Shown here piece by piece: positions 54,661 to 64,000 of a DNA stretch of 64,000 nt. The DNA lies in NCBI GenBank assembly GCA_003439945.1, contig QVRM01005238.1, positions 166,883 through 230,882 on the forward strand, given 5' to 3'. Every line of letters starts with the position of its first letter. The stretch's first letter is position 1. The position numbers and the translations under genes are program-made. The notes below the pieces were generated by a model, which made no database searches, was not told where the DNA came from, and was given only the letters and a program-made list of their open reading frames with translations. Source of the DNA: Dermanyssus gallinae (Eukaryota > Arthropoda > Arachnida > Mesostigmata > Dermanyssidae).

Positions 54661-55180
54661 TGTAGGCGACCGTGGGTTGTGTGTATAAGTGTGGTGTGAG
54701 TGGCGCGTCTGTGTGTGGTGTGTTTGTGTCGGTTCGTTGAGTTGTTGGTTTGTCGGCGCGTGCATGTGACGCGGCGAGTGTTTTTCCTTCCTCGGTGGGT
54801 GTCGCTGCTACGTTTGTACGTGGTGCTGCTTTACGTCATCGGCGGATTGAGGTTGGATTCGATCGGCGACGACGACGACGACGACGCGCGGCCGGGGAAA
54901 GACCGTCAGTCAGTGGCATCGTAAAAGCCGGCAAGGCGACCTTGGTTCTGTGTGCCGCCCCTGGTGACGTGGCGGGCTAGACGGGGGCGGCAACAAGAAC
55001 AATGACAATATTCAAAACGGCAACAGGGGCGGGTTGTTTCTCTCTAATCTCTCAGGTTTCAGCTGCGGCCCCTGCGTGTGTCGTAACGGTGCTCAAGGAT
55101 GCTGCTAGTTTAAATAGTTAGAAGACAGTTTTTCAGCGTCGAAAAAATAAGACAAGCATAGGAAAAGAATAACATCACTA
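54661..55180. other. No confirmed gene
   Basis: GT-rich sequence (54670-54790) and a CGA tract at 54868-54888. Two overlapping plus frames, 74 and 76 codons, in different phases. Confidence 0.4.
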
Positions 55181-55185
55181 TCTGC

Positions 55186-55270
55186 AACAGCAACAACAAC
55201 AAAAAGAACAACACGAAAACGGTAGTGGTAGCAGCAGCAACAACAACAACGACAGCAACAACAGCTCGCT
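55186..55270. repeat. (AAC)(AGC) microsatellite
   Basis: AAC triplets at 55188-55212, AGC and AAC triplets at 55228-55264. Confidence 0.85.
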
Positions 55271-55462
55271 CTGCTTTGACAATGCGCTGTGGAAGCAGCT
55301 AAGCATTTGCCTTCTTGTATCAATTAGTAGCAGTTGAAGCAGTAGTAAGCTCGCTAACGTGAACAAGCTTTTGAAAGCTTTGACCCTCCTTGTAGTATTT
55401 GCTAGCAGACCGACGGGTGAAGTAGTTTATCGACCGTCATCGATTCGATCGAAAGGAGCGAC

Positions 55463-55575
55463 GACGACGACGACAACAACAACAATAACAACAACAACGA
55501 CGACGTCAGCAACTGCAAGAAAAACAACAACAACAACAACAATAACAACAACGACGATGACGACGACGACGGATT
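55463..55575. repeat. (CGA)(AAC) compound microsatellite
   Basis: CGACGACGACGAC, then AAC triplets, CGACGACGTC, AAC triplets, CGACGATGACGACGACG. Alternating CGA and AAC blocks over about 110 bp. Confidence 0.88.
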
Positions 55576-55621
55576 GACTCTAGTTGGACACAAATGTCAC
55601 CAAAATGATTCCCATGGATCA

Positions 55622-55645
55622 TTACTACTACTACTACTACTACCT
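55622..55645. repeat. (ACT)n microsatellite
   Basis: ACTACTACTACTACTACTAC. Confidence 0.9.
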
Positions 55646-55829
55646 CGATAGTAAGTGCGTGTGTACGAGTATGTTTGTGAGTGTACGCGTGTTTGCTGTA
55701 CGGTGCCTGATCAATCGATGATGTGCCCGAGCGGATTTTGGCTTCAATCAACTGGTAGTCAACCTACGTGCACTACTAACATTGTTCATGGTTGCCCAGT
55801 TGAGTTGGCCCCATTGTCGGCGTCTTCTA

Positions 55830-56110
55830 CATCGTCCTCATCGTCGTCGTCGTCACCGTCGTGGTCACTATTATCATCCTTAGTAATGGATGCCGATGTT
55901 GTGCGAAGAAAAATGATGCGTATTGCTTAGCCCAGCCATCCAGCTAGTTGAATCTTCTATTCCTGCTACCCTAAGTTTTGCTACCACACCGCTGCCCTGC
56001 TCTGCTGCTGCTGTTGCTTGTATCGCCTACCCCCCATAACTTCTGCTAGTTTGCTTTGCAACAACAAATACTACTACTTCTGCTACTACTACTACTACTA
56101 TCACCACCAC
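55830..56110. repeat. (CGT)n, (CTG)n and (CTA)n short tracts
   Basis: TCGTCGTCGTCGTC at 55838-55853, CTGCTGCTG near 56003, CTACTACTACTACTA at 56082-56102. Confidence 0.75.
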
Positions 56111-56439
56111 AACAACGAAAACTTCAAGTTCTATGGCTACTATTCCAACTACGCTGCACTACAACTGCAATGCTGCTACAACTGCTATGACTTCAAGTTC
56201 AATAGTTTCTCACGAACACGACTCGACGGCTTACTACAGCTACGGTTACAGAGATTAGCGTATTTTTTCGCCGACTACAAGTTTGCCGTAGCTTTTCCGT
56301 AGTCTCTGCTACGTTTGTAGCTCTACGGTTTACCCATTCTTCTTCTGCGTCTTCTTTTTCTTCGTGTCATTGTTTTTGTTAATGCTTTCCATTTGTATAT
56401 CCTGATAGCCGACAATAAGTATACATACCTAATGTATAC

Positions 56440-56470
56440 TGCATGCAGTGTTGTTGTTGTTGTTGGATCG
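56440..56470. repeat. (GTT)n microsatellite
   Basis: GTTGTTGTTGTTGTTG. Confidence 0.85.
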
Positions 56471-56474
56471 GTTG

Positions 56475-57520
56475 TCTTCTTACTCGACAACAACTCCAAC
56501 AACCCAGCCATCTAGCAGCAACCGCCGAACAACAGGCAAAGGGATAAAAAAAAAGAAACTCGTTGCGGTGTGTTCCCGACTTTATACGGTGCTTTTTGCA
56601 ACGCGCACCCACGCCGTTGTATGTGGAGACGGACAAGCTTGTGTTGTGTTGTGGATGGAGGCATACTGCCGAGGCTGCCTTAGTGTCACGTGTTGATGGA
56701 CCAGACGCACGAGTGGGGACGAGCGCACTCTCTCCAAGGATAGCTTACCAGAGCCCAGTGTTCAGTCAGTCGTACGGATAATTGATGCGGACGCCCTATG
56801 CTCGGCGGTGGCGACGACGACAACGCCGATGGTAGTGGTCGGCTTTGCTGCCGCTGCTGCTGTTGCTGTGATGGCAGTACCCAGAAATCGCTAGCCACCC
56901 ACCACTAGTAAGTGTACGGTGTCGGTGATGCAGTTCGTAGTAGATCACGCGTAGGCGTCATCAGCGTACAGTACGGCAGAGCCACGAACGAACAACATTC
57001 GTCCGAACTCAGCCGTACACACAAGCCCGTTTCAGATTCTGCCGATACTGGGGCCGCCCGCGGGCGAAATCACACGGCTGGCTAGCTGGCTCGGGGGGGG
57101 GGGCGGTTTTCGCGGTGCTTCGTGAGACGCCCCTCTATCGTCGCCGCTGTTGCCGCTTCTGCCGAGGCCGTACGCAGGTCGAGGTCGCTTCTGCAGCGCC
57201 CACGATCGGCGCATCGTCGGCGGTATCGGCGGTAATAGTGGTACGGGCGGCAAGGAATACGGGCGGCAAGGGAAACGAGCGGCCAGTTGGGCCTACAATA
57301 GCCAACGCTTAGGCAACGCAAGGTTTAGCAGCGGGCAGAAGTAGGCGGACGCGCGGAGGCATTTCGCGGAAAGCGCGACGCACGCCGAAATGCCCGCCCT
57401 GACCCGAAGGGACGGAAGTTCCTTAACGTCTTCGCTATCGAGCGCGGGTCGAGCGCAACACGGCGTGCTTTGCGCAAGTTACCGGCTGCACTCGTTCAGG
57501 CAACACCGCTGTTATCTACT
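56475..57520. other. GC-rich region, no confirmed gene
   Basis: GC-rich and CpG-rich with a G run (57092-57102) and a local repeat GGCGGCAAGG / CGGGCGGCAAGGG at 57245-57272. Overlapping frames on both strands are of similar length, so no strand can be preferred. Could be the 5' region of the candidate exon at 58.2 kb. Confidence 0.35.
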
Positions 57521-57635
57521 TCATCATCATCATTATCATCATCATAATCATCAACACCACTACCACCAGGACCATCGCAATCATCTTTGCCATCAGTATC
57601 ATACGTATGATCATTATCATCATCGTCGTCACCAC
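57518..57635. repeat. (CAT)n interrupted tract
   Basis: CATCATCATCATTATCATCATCAT and CCACTACCACC-type units. Confidence 0.8.
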
Positions 57636-57704
57636 CAAACGCATTATTGCAGCCATGTTTCCGGTGTTTAGTTGGCTCCTATTGGTGGAGCGGAGCGTGG
57701 GTGA

Positions 57705-57770
57705 AACGCTGCAGCAGCAACAACCGCTACGCCAAAGATACCAACAACAACAACAACCACCACTACTAGT
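57705..57770. repeat. (CAG)(CAA) tract
   Basis: CAGCAGCAACAACC then CAACAACAACAACAACC. Confidence 0.75.
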
Positions 57771-58183
57771 ACAACGTCATTACGACCATCACCAGCTGCA
57801 TATTAGGTTTCACTCAGGCTTTCGCTATCCGCGAGCCTTCTGCGCTGCTGCCGCCGCCGCTGCCGCCAGCATAGCCTTCACCGTCATCAACCTCACCACT
57901 ATCATCTACGCTGCCGTTGTCACTAAATCTGCCGCCGAGCGTCGAGGTGCGCGTCAGCCGAAGACCAGCTGAGACAAAACCACCCCCGTCAACCAATAGA
58001 ACAAGGAGCAGAAGTGAAGAAAAAGGGGTAAGAAAGAAGAAAAGGGGTAAGAGAAGGAAGCTCGACGAAGCCTACGGACGAGGGCCGCAAAAGCTGCGCG
58101 CATTAGATTGCGTTAGATTAGCGTGTACTGCGACAAGAAGCAGAGAGGAAAGAAACAAATCTCTCAAGTAGAAAAACGTCTGA

Positions 58184-58343
58184 AGGACGACCAGCATCCT
58201 CAAGCATCTTAAGCAAGGGCCAGGGCTCTTCTTCGGGGACCAAGCACTGCGGTTCCTGTCGTTTGTGCTGTTGATCGGAATCGTGCAGTCTGACCAACCC
58301 TCCAACCGTGGCGTCCCTCACATCAACACGCCCATGGAACCAG
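58184..58343 (+). other. Candidate host exon ending at a strong splice donor
   Basis: The plus frame is open from 58184, after a TGA at 58181-58183, to CCAG followed by GTATGT at 58344, a good 5' splice site. The frame encodes a basic stretch, then the hydrophobic RFLSFVLLIGIVQS, then polar DQPSNRGVPHINTPMEP. That is the layout of a signal peptide or a type II membrane anchor followed by luminal sequence. There is no ATG upstream in this frame, and no clear 3' splice site with a pyrimidine tract. An alternative is a first exon in which translation starts at the ATG at 58333 in a fair context (CCCATGG), giving only three codons before the intron. Minus-strand frames of 77-89 codons overlap. 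No downstream exon was found in the window. Confidence 0.35.
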
Positions 58344-58485
58344 GTATGTATCGGCTCTCTCTCCCCTTTTTTGTCGTATCCCACCACGTTTCGTGTTCTT
58401 TCTTCTACAACCTAATAAGATTTATTGACCGGGCTTTGTAAAAATGTGTTTTGGAGTATATATATAATCAACTTTTCAATTTCCA

Positions 58486-58496
58486 AAATATATATG

Positions 58497-58542
<46 letters not shown>

Positions 58543-58562
58543 GTATATATACATATATACAT
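58486..58562. repeat. (TA)n microsatellite
   Basis: TA run of about 75 bp with ACG and ACA interruptions near the right end. Confidence 0.92.
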
Positions 58563-58569
58563 GTGTGAC

Positions 58570-59530
58570 TGAACAGTTGTCATCTTACTGGCGGGAATTG
58601 TTTTTACTCAACAAGAGTTCGAGAACCATCAAATACTAATTATAGATCCTCACATTGAGTTTGCAAGCTCATCGACAGGCTCGTCGAAGTCGAAGAATAA
58701 TAATGCAGAGACCACTCATTATTTTAAGTGCCAGATTGACTTAGGCGTCAATTTCAGTATCATTTTCAATTCTAGAATTAATTGCGATATACAGAATTGC
58801 TTCTCGAGTCACTCCTCAAGGCTGTAGATATTATGCCGAATTCCTGCTTTTCGAAAAGGCAGTAGCACCTCGTGTCTCAACAACCTAAAGCGTATGTCCT
58901 GGCTCACGATGGGTAGTAGTTCGAGCCTTCCTAAAACGTAGGTAGGTTTTGTGGCGCTTTTTTAGGGTTTTAAGACTGCACGATTAAAGGCGCAGTTATA
59001 GTAGCCCACGTGCTGATCTCTCCTGCCTCGACAAATATCACTCAGACATAGTGCTGCCGACCGCCACTATACTTTTCCGGCTTGTCCCAGCTTGCCGATT
59101 GACCAGTTACCATCTTCTAGCATATTCAATGCTGGCTCGGTTCGATCCGGATTTTGTCGGCCTTGTATGTTGTTGATTTGCGGAAACGGCCCACATTCCT
59201 TTTCTGTGCGCTATGTCTGTGCCTTTGTATGACAACCCCTCCACCCCTCGCATTGTACTTAGTAGGGTTTCGCGCTTTCATACTTTAGGTCGGATGCACG
59301 CAGACGGTAAATCGTTTGACAGAAACAACAACATTAGCCGGCAATTTTAATGATAAGTAAATAAAGCATATAGGTACAGGGTAGGAGAGCTTCCACACAT
59401 GAGGTAGGCATTTCTTTATCGCCGCCACCGTAATTATAATCGTGGTGATCTTTGCGAGCAGTGCTGCTTTCACATCTTTTCACCACGGCACACGACCGAC
59501 TATCAGCATCGACACTATCTAGCCTGTACC
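58570..59530. other. No gene seen
   Basis: Unique sequence, frames under 65 codons. Confidence 0.45.
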
Positions 59531-59533
59531 AAT

Positions 59534-59582
59534 GTCGTCATTGTTGTTGTTGTTGTCGTTGTCGTTGTTGTTGTTGTTGTCA
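59534..59582. repeat. (GTT)n microsatellite with GTC interruptions
   Basis: GTTGTTGTTGTTGTCGTTGTCGTTGTTG and similar. Confidence 0.88.
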
Positions 59583-59584
59583 TC

Positions 59585-60212
59585 GTACGGATCGCGCACC
59601 ACCGGTTCTGGTCCTCCCTCTAATGGAGTTTGCCCATGCAAAAGCCGACGGCTAAAATCTGGTCGTTGCTTTGCACTTCCCCCTCCTCTTCGCTTTGTTA
59701 TCGTTTGCCTTTCGATAAACAACAAACGACAAAACCAGCGTCTAAGGTTTGCTGGCTTTTCTGTCGGTTGGTCGGTGGGTTCGCTTCTTCGTTATTCTTC
59801 GTTTCTTAGGAAGTCGACCATCGTCTTCAGGCTGTCTCTGTCTCGTTCGCTCTCCGTACACCCCTCTATCTTCCTCTTCCCTCTTCTCTCTGCTGACTCT
59901 AGACATCGAATCGTTCGTCGTGTGCGTGAGGGATAAGGTGGGGGATTATCTCCTCGACGATCGCGACGACGGCCGTGGGCCCAAACGCCGGGGTCGTCCC
60001 TAGGCTCAATGCGACAACGATGGCAACGATGAACAGAACGGGGAGATCGACGATGATGATGACGACAAAGACAACAACAACTGCGTCAGGGCATCAACAA
60101 GATCAACAATATCGAAAAGAAGGTTGTGGTCGTTTAGCGCAGCCATCTCCTTTAGCCCGTCTTAGTCTAATGGCCCGGCTAGGCCAGTGCGTCGGCCGTA
60201 GTCGACACTGTT
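59585..60212. other. No confirmed gene
   Basis: Pyrimidine-rich, with GACGATGATGATGACGAC and AAC triplets near 60048-60080. A 134-codon plus frame at 59532-59936 is Leu/Ser-rich and starts in the GTT tract, so it is probably an artefact. Confidence 0.4.
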
Positions 60213-60214
60213 TG

Positions 60215-60230
60215 CCCCCCCCCCCCCCCC
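60215..60230 (+). repeat. Poly-C tract (C16)
   Basis: Sixteen consecutive C; with the G18 and G17 runs this makes three long G/C homopolymers in the window. Confidence 0.9.
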
Positions 60231-60470
60231 GGTTATCGATTTACTCCGATCCGAGCCCTCCTCGCCACCCTTATCGTGTTTAACGATTTTTACGGCAAGT
60301 GGTAGGGAACAACTGCAAGGTTAGCAGGCCGTTGTTCGGTCAGCTCCGGGCAGTTAGCTTGCTGGCGGTTCGTGTGCCAGTTTCGTGGCCTAGTTATCAT
60401 GCATATCACTGCTGCGGATTCGCTCACTTCGCCAGCCCAGACTTCTGAGATATCTACTCTCTATCCACAG

Positions 60471-60570
60471 GCGCTTGCGGAGGGCAGACGAAAGCGTAAG
60501 CATCTCGACGCCCTCCGCCAAGCGCAGGGAAACATGCGCACACCATGTGCTGGCAGGGAAACATGCGCAC
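60471..60570. repeat. 15-bp hairpin and adjoining 18-bp direct repeat
   Basis: GCGCTTGCGGAGGGC (60471-60485) pairs with GCCCTCCGCCAAGCGC (60510-60525) with a single bulged base around a 24-nt loop. The right arm runs into a direct repeat GCAGGGAAACATGCGCAC at 60524-60541 and 60553-60570. The stem is shorter than usual for a microRNA precursor. Confidence 0.65.
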
Positions 60571-60660
60571 GTTGCCAGCAACGCTCGTTAATTTTCGTAG
60601 GTGCCCATTCCCCGGTACGCAACGGGAAAATTAGAAGAGACATTTGTCTTACGTTCAGAC

Positions 60661-60870
60661 GTTAAGTTTTTCGGGCTGTTAAGTTAAGTTTTCGGGCTGA
60701 CCCTCAGCCAAGATTTAACGTCCACGGGACTGCTTTTTGCATTGCTTCATAGACGGACCCCCCCATAAATAAAAATGTGCAACGGTTGAGAATCAAACCC
60801 GCGCACCTGCTATGTGTCTCCTCCGGTCGGTTGCGAGGCGCAGGCAAATGCACCACGCACCGGGCTCGAC
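60661..60870 (-). mobile_element. SINE-A copy 4
   Basis: Minus-strand copy. It begins GTCGAGCCCGGTGCGTGGTGC at 60870 and contains the ACCGGAGGAGACACATAGCA and CGCGGGTTTGATTC blocks, where the box B-like sequence is closer to consensus than in the other copies. It ends CAGCCCGAAAACTTAACTTAAC, then a second CAGCCCGAAAAACTTAAC. The duplicated tail shows that the 3' end is a repeated ACTTA-type motif. A diverged flanking repeat (ACGTTCAGAC, ACGTCGAGAC) may be the TSD but is weak. Confidence 0.85.
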
Positions 60871-60879
60871 ACGTCGAGA

Positions 60880-61710
60880 CTAACTTCAGATCGGTTGGCT
60901 TTGCCACAGTACACTCGTGTCGACTTGACCCAGCTACGACATTTAACTATATTGGCAGCAAATGCGCTTAACGCGAATTTCTTTTGCAGAAAACATTCAA
61001 TCTCCACTTCTCATCTGAACTTATTGGTGGCCGATGGTCAGTTTTATTATTAATCCACACAACATATCCTTTGTTTCTTTTTCTTCAAATAATTCAGAAA
61101 GGTCCCATCGTACCATTCTGTCGTATGGTAAATATTGCCCCTAGGTCTTTCGTGCTTAGACGCACAATGGAGGAACACGTGCTGATTAATACTAGCGCCA
61201 GAGATGCTGGTATGGTGGCGGCCATTAGGCTGCTAACGAATTGAAATCTATAGCAAAGCGGTGCGACTTTGCCATTCCACGTGACACTTTGCTATGGTCA
61301 AAAACGATGACACACTGAGAGTGCGTTGGCGCTGCTGCTAGCAGCCAGCATCACAGTCATTGCGTTTGCTGCTGCTGTTGTTCTTGCAACAAAGGACCTA
61401 ATGATCCCAAGCACGTTAGGACTTTGGCTAACTCCATAAGTGCAGTCATAAGTGCGGTGGGTGAAATCGGGATTTGGGGCAGTAGACAGGACAGGAGGGA
61501 ATGGAAGGAAAGCACATACCGGACCAGTCATCCAGTCATACGGACCTGGCCCCAGTCTGTTGTTGTCTGAAGCGGATGTTATAGTGCTTGGCCTCCCATC
61601 GTCACACATTGCCTCGAGAGAACACCGTAATGGCGACGACTTCGGTCTCGCGGTGGTGGTCGGGGTAGTGTAATGGTGGTGATATTCGTGGTCGAGGTCG
61701 TAGTGGTGAT
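60880..61710. other. No gene seen
   Basis: Unique sequence; frames of 64-103 codons overlap on both strands without recognisable domains. Confidence 0.4.
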
Positions 61711-61745
61711 GATGTCAATGTTTGATGATGATGATGATGATGGCT
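61665..61745. repeat. (GGT) and (GAT) triplet tracts
   Basis: GGTGGTGATATTC and GATGATGATGATGATGATGG at 61724-61743. Confidence 0.75.
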
Positions 61746-62173
61746 CTTAGTGGCCGTGATACTGTTGTCGCATGGGAGTGACCTAGCGCCTGAATGAAAT
61801 CCCAAAACAGCTTCAACTATCGTTCTCTACAGGCACGCTAAAGGGCCGGGGCAGGCGGGAAGGCCCCGGCTGGGAGGTGGGGGGGAAAAGCGTTGACGTC
61901 GGTGACGAAACACGGGCAGGAGATGGCTGCTGTGCAGCAACACCAGGCAGCGAGAACGAGACATTTTGATGCGTTTGGCTCTCACCGGAGTGAGGTCAGA
62001 GATGTCGAGCCGGTAGATAGCTGGCTGGCTGGCTACTACCTACGATTGGGCAACCCCTTTTCGCTTGAACCCACTTTCCCATTCCCCCTACGTCCCGGGC
62101 CACGGCCATCGGCAGGCCAATGCGACAGGTTTGGCAATGCGACATCGGCATCTGCGCAGGAATGCGACCCACA

Positions 62174-62218
62174 GCGCGACGACGACGACGACAACGACGA
62201 CGGCGACGACGATAAACT
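62174..62218. repeat. (CGA)n microsatellite
   Basis: CGACGACGACGACGACAACGACGACGGCGACGACGA. Confidence 0.88.
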
Positions 62219-62327
62219 AACTTCCTCTTGACAGCCCAGATGGCTTTGTGTTTATCGCGGCCCCACCAAAGAACCAACCAACCTCTCCGTATGGTAGTTC
62301 TGGGCGCGCTACACCACATGGTCACAC

Positions 62328-62358
<31 letters not shown>
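62328..62358. repeat. (TA)n microsatellite
   Basis: TA run of about 30 bp. Confidence 0.92.
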
Positions 62359-62359
62359 G

Positions 62360-63065
62360 GATAAATATGCTTGCATCTATTTCTTATTCATCACGCTCTC
62401 GAGTCGTTGCAGCAGCGTCATTCATGACGGGACGTAGCGATTGCGTCGCTCGCTCCCTGACACTGTGTCTCTTCTGTCTTTCTGTCTGCTCGCCCGCTGC
62501 TCACCCGCTTGCCTGCCCGGCTTCCAATCAGCCTTGCACTATCGCCAATCAGCATCATCGATGGGGCTTGGTGGGAGTGCTGATCCACCACGCACTCCCG
62601 TCGAGTGGATTGAGTTGAGTCTAATGGTTCCCGCAGCGGCAATGGCAATGAGAAGAGTCCTCCAGGCGATTAGCGCCGCCGCCGCCGGGACATTGATCGA
62701 GCATGAGCGTCTATCTATTTCCCTTCCGCTTACCAGTCGTCGCTGTTTTCGCGTCGTTCTCGACGCGACAGCGTAGCTATGATCACGCACTGCAGCAGTG
62801 GTAGCATCAGCAGCAGCAGCGAAACTGCTACAGGCAGATTCCATACGCCCGCAGGTAGGTAGGTGGCTGCTGTCAGAGAACATTCCGACTTTGGCGATTC
62901 ACTTCGAATCGGCAGCGGCAAGTGGTTGTGCTGTTCGGTCGTCGAACAGCATCTAGATACTCTCGATACCAACCTGATCAGCTCAGCTGTCAGTTATTTA
63001 TGATTCTATGAAAATCTGTTTTTATCGATTTGTTTGAGTTTATCGACATGCCTCTAGTGTGCGAA
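62360..63065. other. No confirmed gene
   Basis: Frames on both strands (up to 114 codons) overlap; GCC and AGC triplets near 62670-62690 and 62808-62820. No recognised domain. Confidence 0.4.

Positions 63066-63068
<3 letters not shown>

Positions 63069-63109
<41 letters not shown>
63069..63109. repeat. (TA)n microsatellite
   Basis: A perfect 41-bp TA run. Confidence 0.95.
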
Positions 63110-63112
<3 letters not shown>

Positions 63113-63274
63113 TGAATGAGCATAGCTTTATTTGAGTACTTGCGAATACATTCGAAAGCATACAGCCTTTGTACTGCGATTCATTCACACCAACGTAGAG
63201 GAGGTGTAAAAGCACGCTAATAAATACATCGAAATGTTGTATGCAATACTCTGCGAAAGGATGACAGTCTTAAC

Positions 63275-63720
63275 GCAGTGGCTCAGAAATCTAAGCCTCT
63301 GACCAAAGTGCGTAACGACAGATCGGCATGGGAACTTGCTTTGCATATTTTGGTTTCGAGAAAATATGCTCAACATAGCGTAACCCAAACCTTAATTTAT
63401 CATAAATCAACCATTTTTCATGAACACGAATTTGCCCTAGGCTTACCTGCTTTCATAGATGCTCTAATTAAACGGCTCAGTAATAACAACACAAATATTG
63501 TTTTATGTATGTTTATAGAATTAAATGTAGTATATCATGACCCTAAGTAAGTCCTCGGCGTACATTATAAGGAGAATTTCCTAGTTTTCCGTACAGTCCA
63601 CACTACTACGTGGCTGTATTGCAGATAGTTGAGTGCGAGCAAGTATAGTCGCATCGTCAGCATCGATAATGGGTCTACAGGACTCCCTATGCGATTTGAA
63701 ACACCCAACATAGTCTAGCT
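63275..63720 (+). pseudogene. Possible reverse transcriptase relic
   Basis: A 90-codon plus frame (63278-63550) ends ...HEHEFALGLPAFIDALIK, then NTNIVLCMFIELNVVYHD. The order resembles the QFGF...STxDALI and IVLGVFIDLxKAFDxVxH motifs of Jockey/CR1-type RTs, with several key residues changed: QFGF is EFAL, and the catalytic Asp of FID is Glu. After a stop, the next frame reads YIIRRIS and later IMGLQDSL, which could correspond to the YGIRG and GVPQGS blocks. The resemblance is weak and by eye only; a chance frame is possible. Confidence 0.4.
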
Positions 63721-63933
63721 GGAGAAAAACACCAGTCATCGGGAACGGTCTTATACTTGCGTCAACAGACGAGCAAGAGTGACAGGGAACAATTCGTTAG
63801 CAATATTTCTGGGATTCCACCACTGCCCCAGCTCACCAATAAGCTTTCGTGGACTCTAGGTTTCTTCGCACCTCCAACTACTCACCGGCCCAACAAAATA
63901 AACGACAAATCTCTCTTGAACCAGGTGGTATAC

Positions 63934-63939
<6 letters not shown>

Positions 63940-64000
<61 letters not shown>
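63940..64000. repeat. (TA)n microsatellite running off the window
   Basis: At least 61 bp of perfect TA up to the last base. The contig may end or a gap may begin here, since TA tracts often break assemblies. Confidence 0.95.

Overview
This window is eukaryotic, intergenic or intronic DNA. No complete host protein-coding gene can be supported in it. I see no bacterial gene organisation. What is present is an animal-type load of transposable elements (APE-type non-LTR retrotransposons, several SINE families, one mariner DNA transposon) plus a very heavy load of simple repeats, mainly (TA)n, (AAC/GTT)n, (AGC)n and (GAT)n. Mariner plus this repeat spectrum fits an arthropod best; I cannot name the species from the sequence, and an arachnid or mite is only a guess.

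Layout. 1-10.3 kb is dominated by microsatellites and GC-rich triplet DNA, including a small array carrying four NotI palindromes; one SINE-A copy lies at 5.64-5.82 kb. 10.3-23.7 kb is quieter and holds LINE 3' fragments (12.3, 14.0 and 23.6 kb), a candidate 77-nt exon at 17.04 kb, and a diverged ~330-bp repeat present twice (19.2 and 20.7 kb). 23.8-27.2 kb is a second simple-repeat zone with a 73-bp poly-A retroposed fragment and a SINE-A copy, both flanked by target-site duplications (TSDs). 27.7-28.7 kb is a reverse transcriptase relic of a second LINE lineage. 30.3-34.1 kb is a mobile-element cluster: two tRNA-like SINEs, a 2.4-kb LINE insertion with a 16-bp TSD, and two SINE-B copies. 35.7-40.9 kb is again simple-repeat rich. 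42.6-46.0 kb holds a LINE C-terminal relic, a SINE-B, a SINE-A and a complete-ended but inactivated mariner inserted into a (TA)n tract. 48.2-51.3 kb has a small diverged duplication and a heavily mutated copy of the 31-kb LINE family. 52-58.4 kb is GC-rich and triplet-rich and ends at a possible host exon with a strong splice donor (58.34 kb). 58.4-64 kb is mixed, with a SINE-A (60.7 kb), a possible RT relic (63.3-63.7 kb) and a (TA)n tract running off the end.

Functionally, the only enzymes encoded are broken transposition enzymes. The LINEs would provide the endonuclease and reverse transcriptase that SINEs borrow; the TSDs of 14-16 bp around both classes fit target-primed reverse transcription. 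Two copies of one LINE family lack the same part of the reverse transcriptase domain, and the mariner transposase has glutamate where the third catalytic aspartate is expected. These are the most interesting element-level observations. The two candidate host exons are the best leads to a host gene spanning the window.
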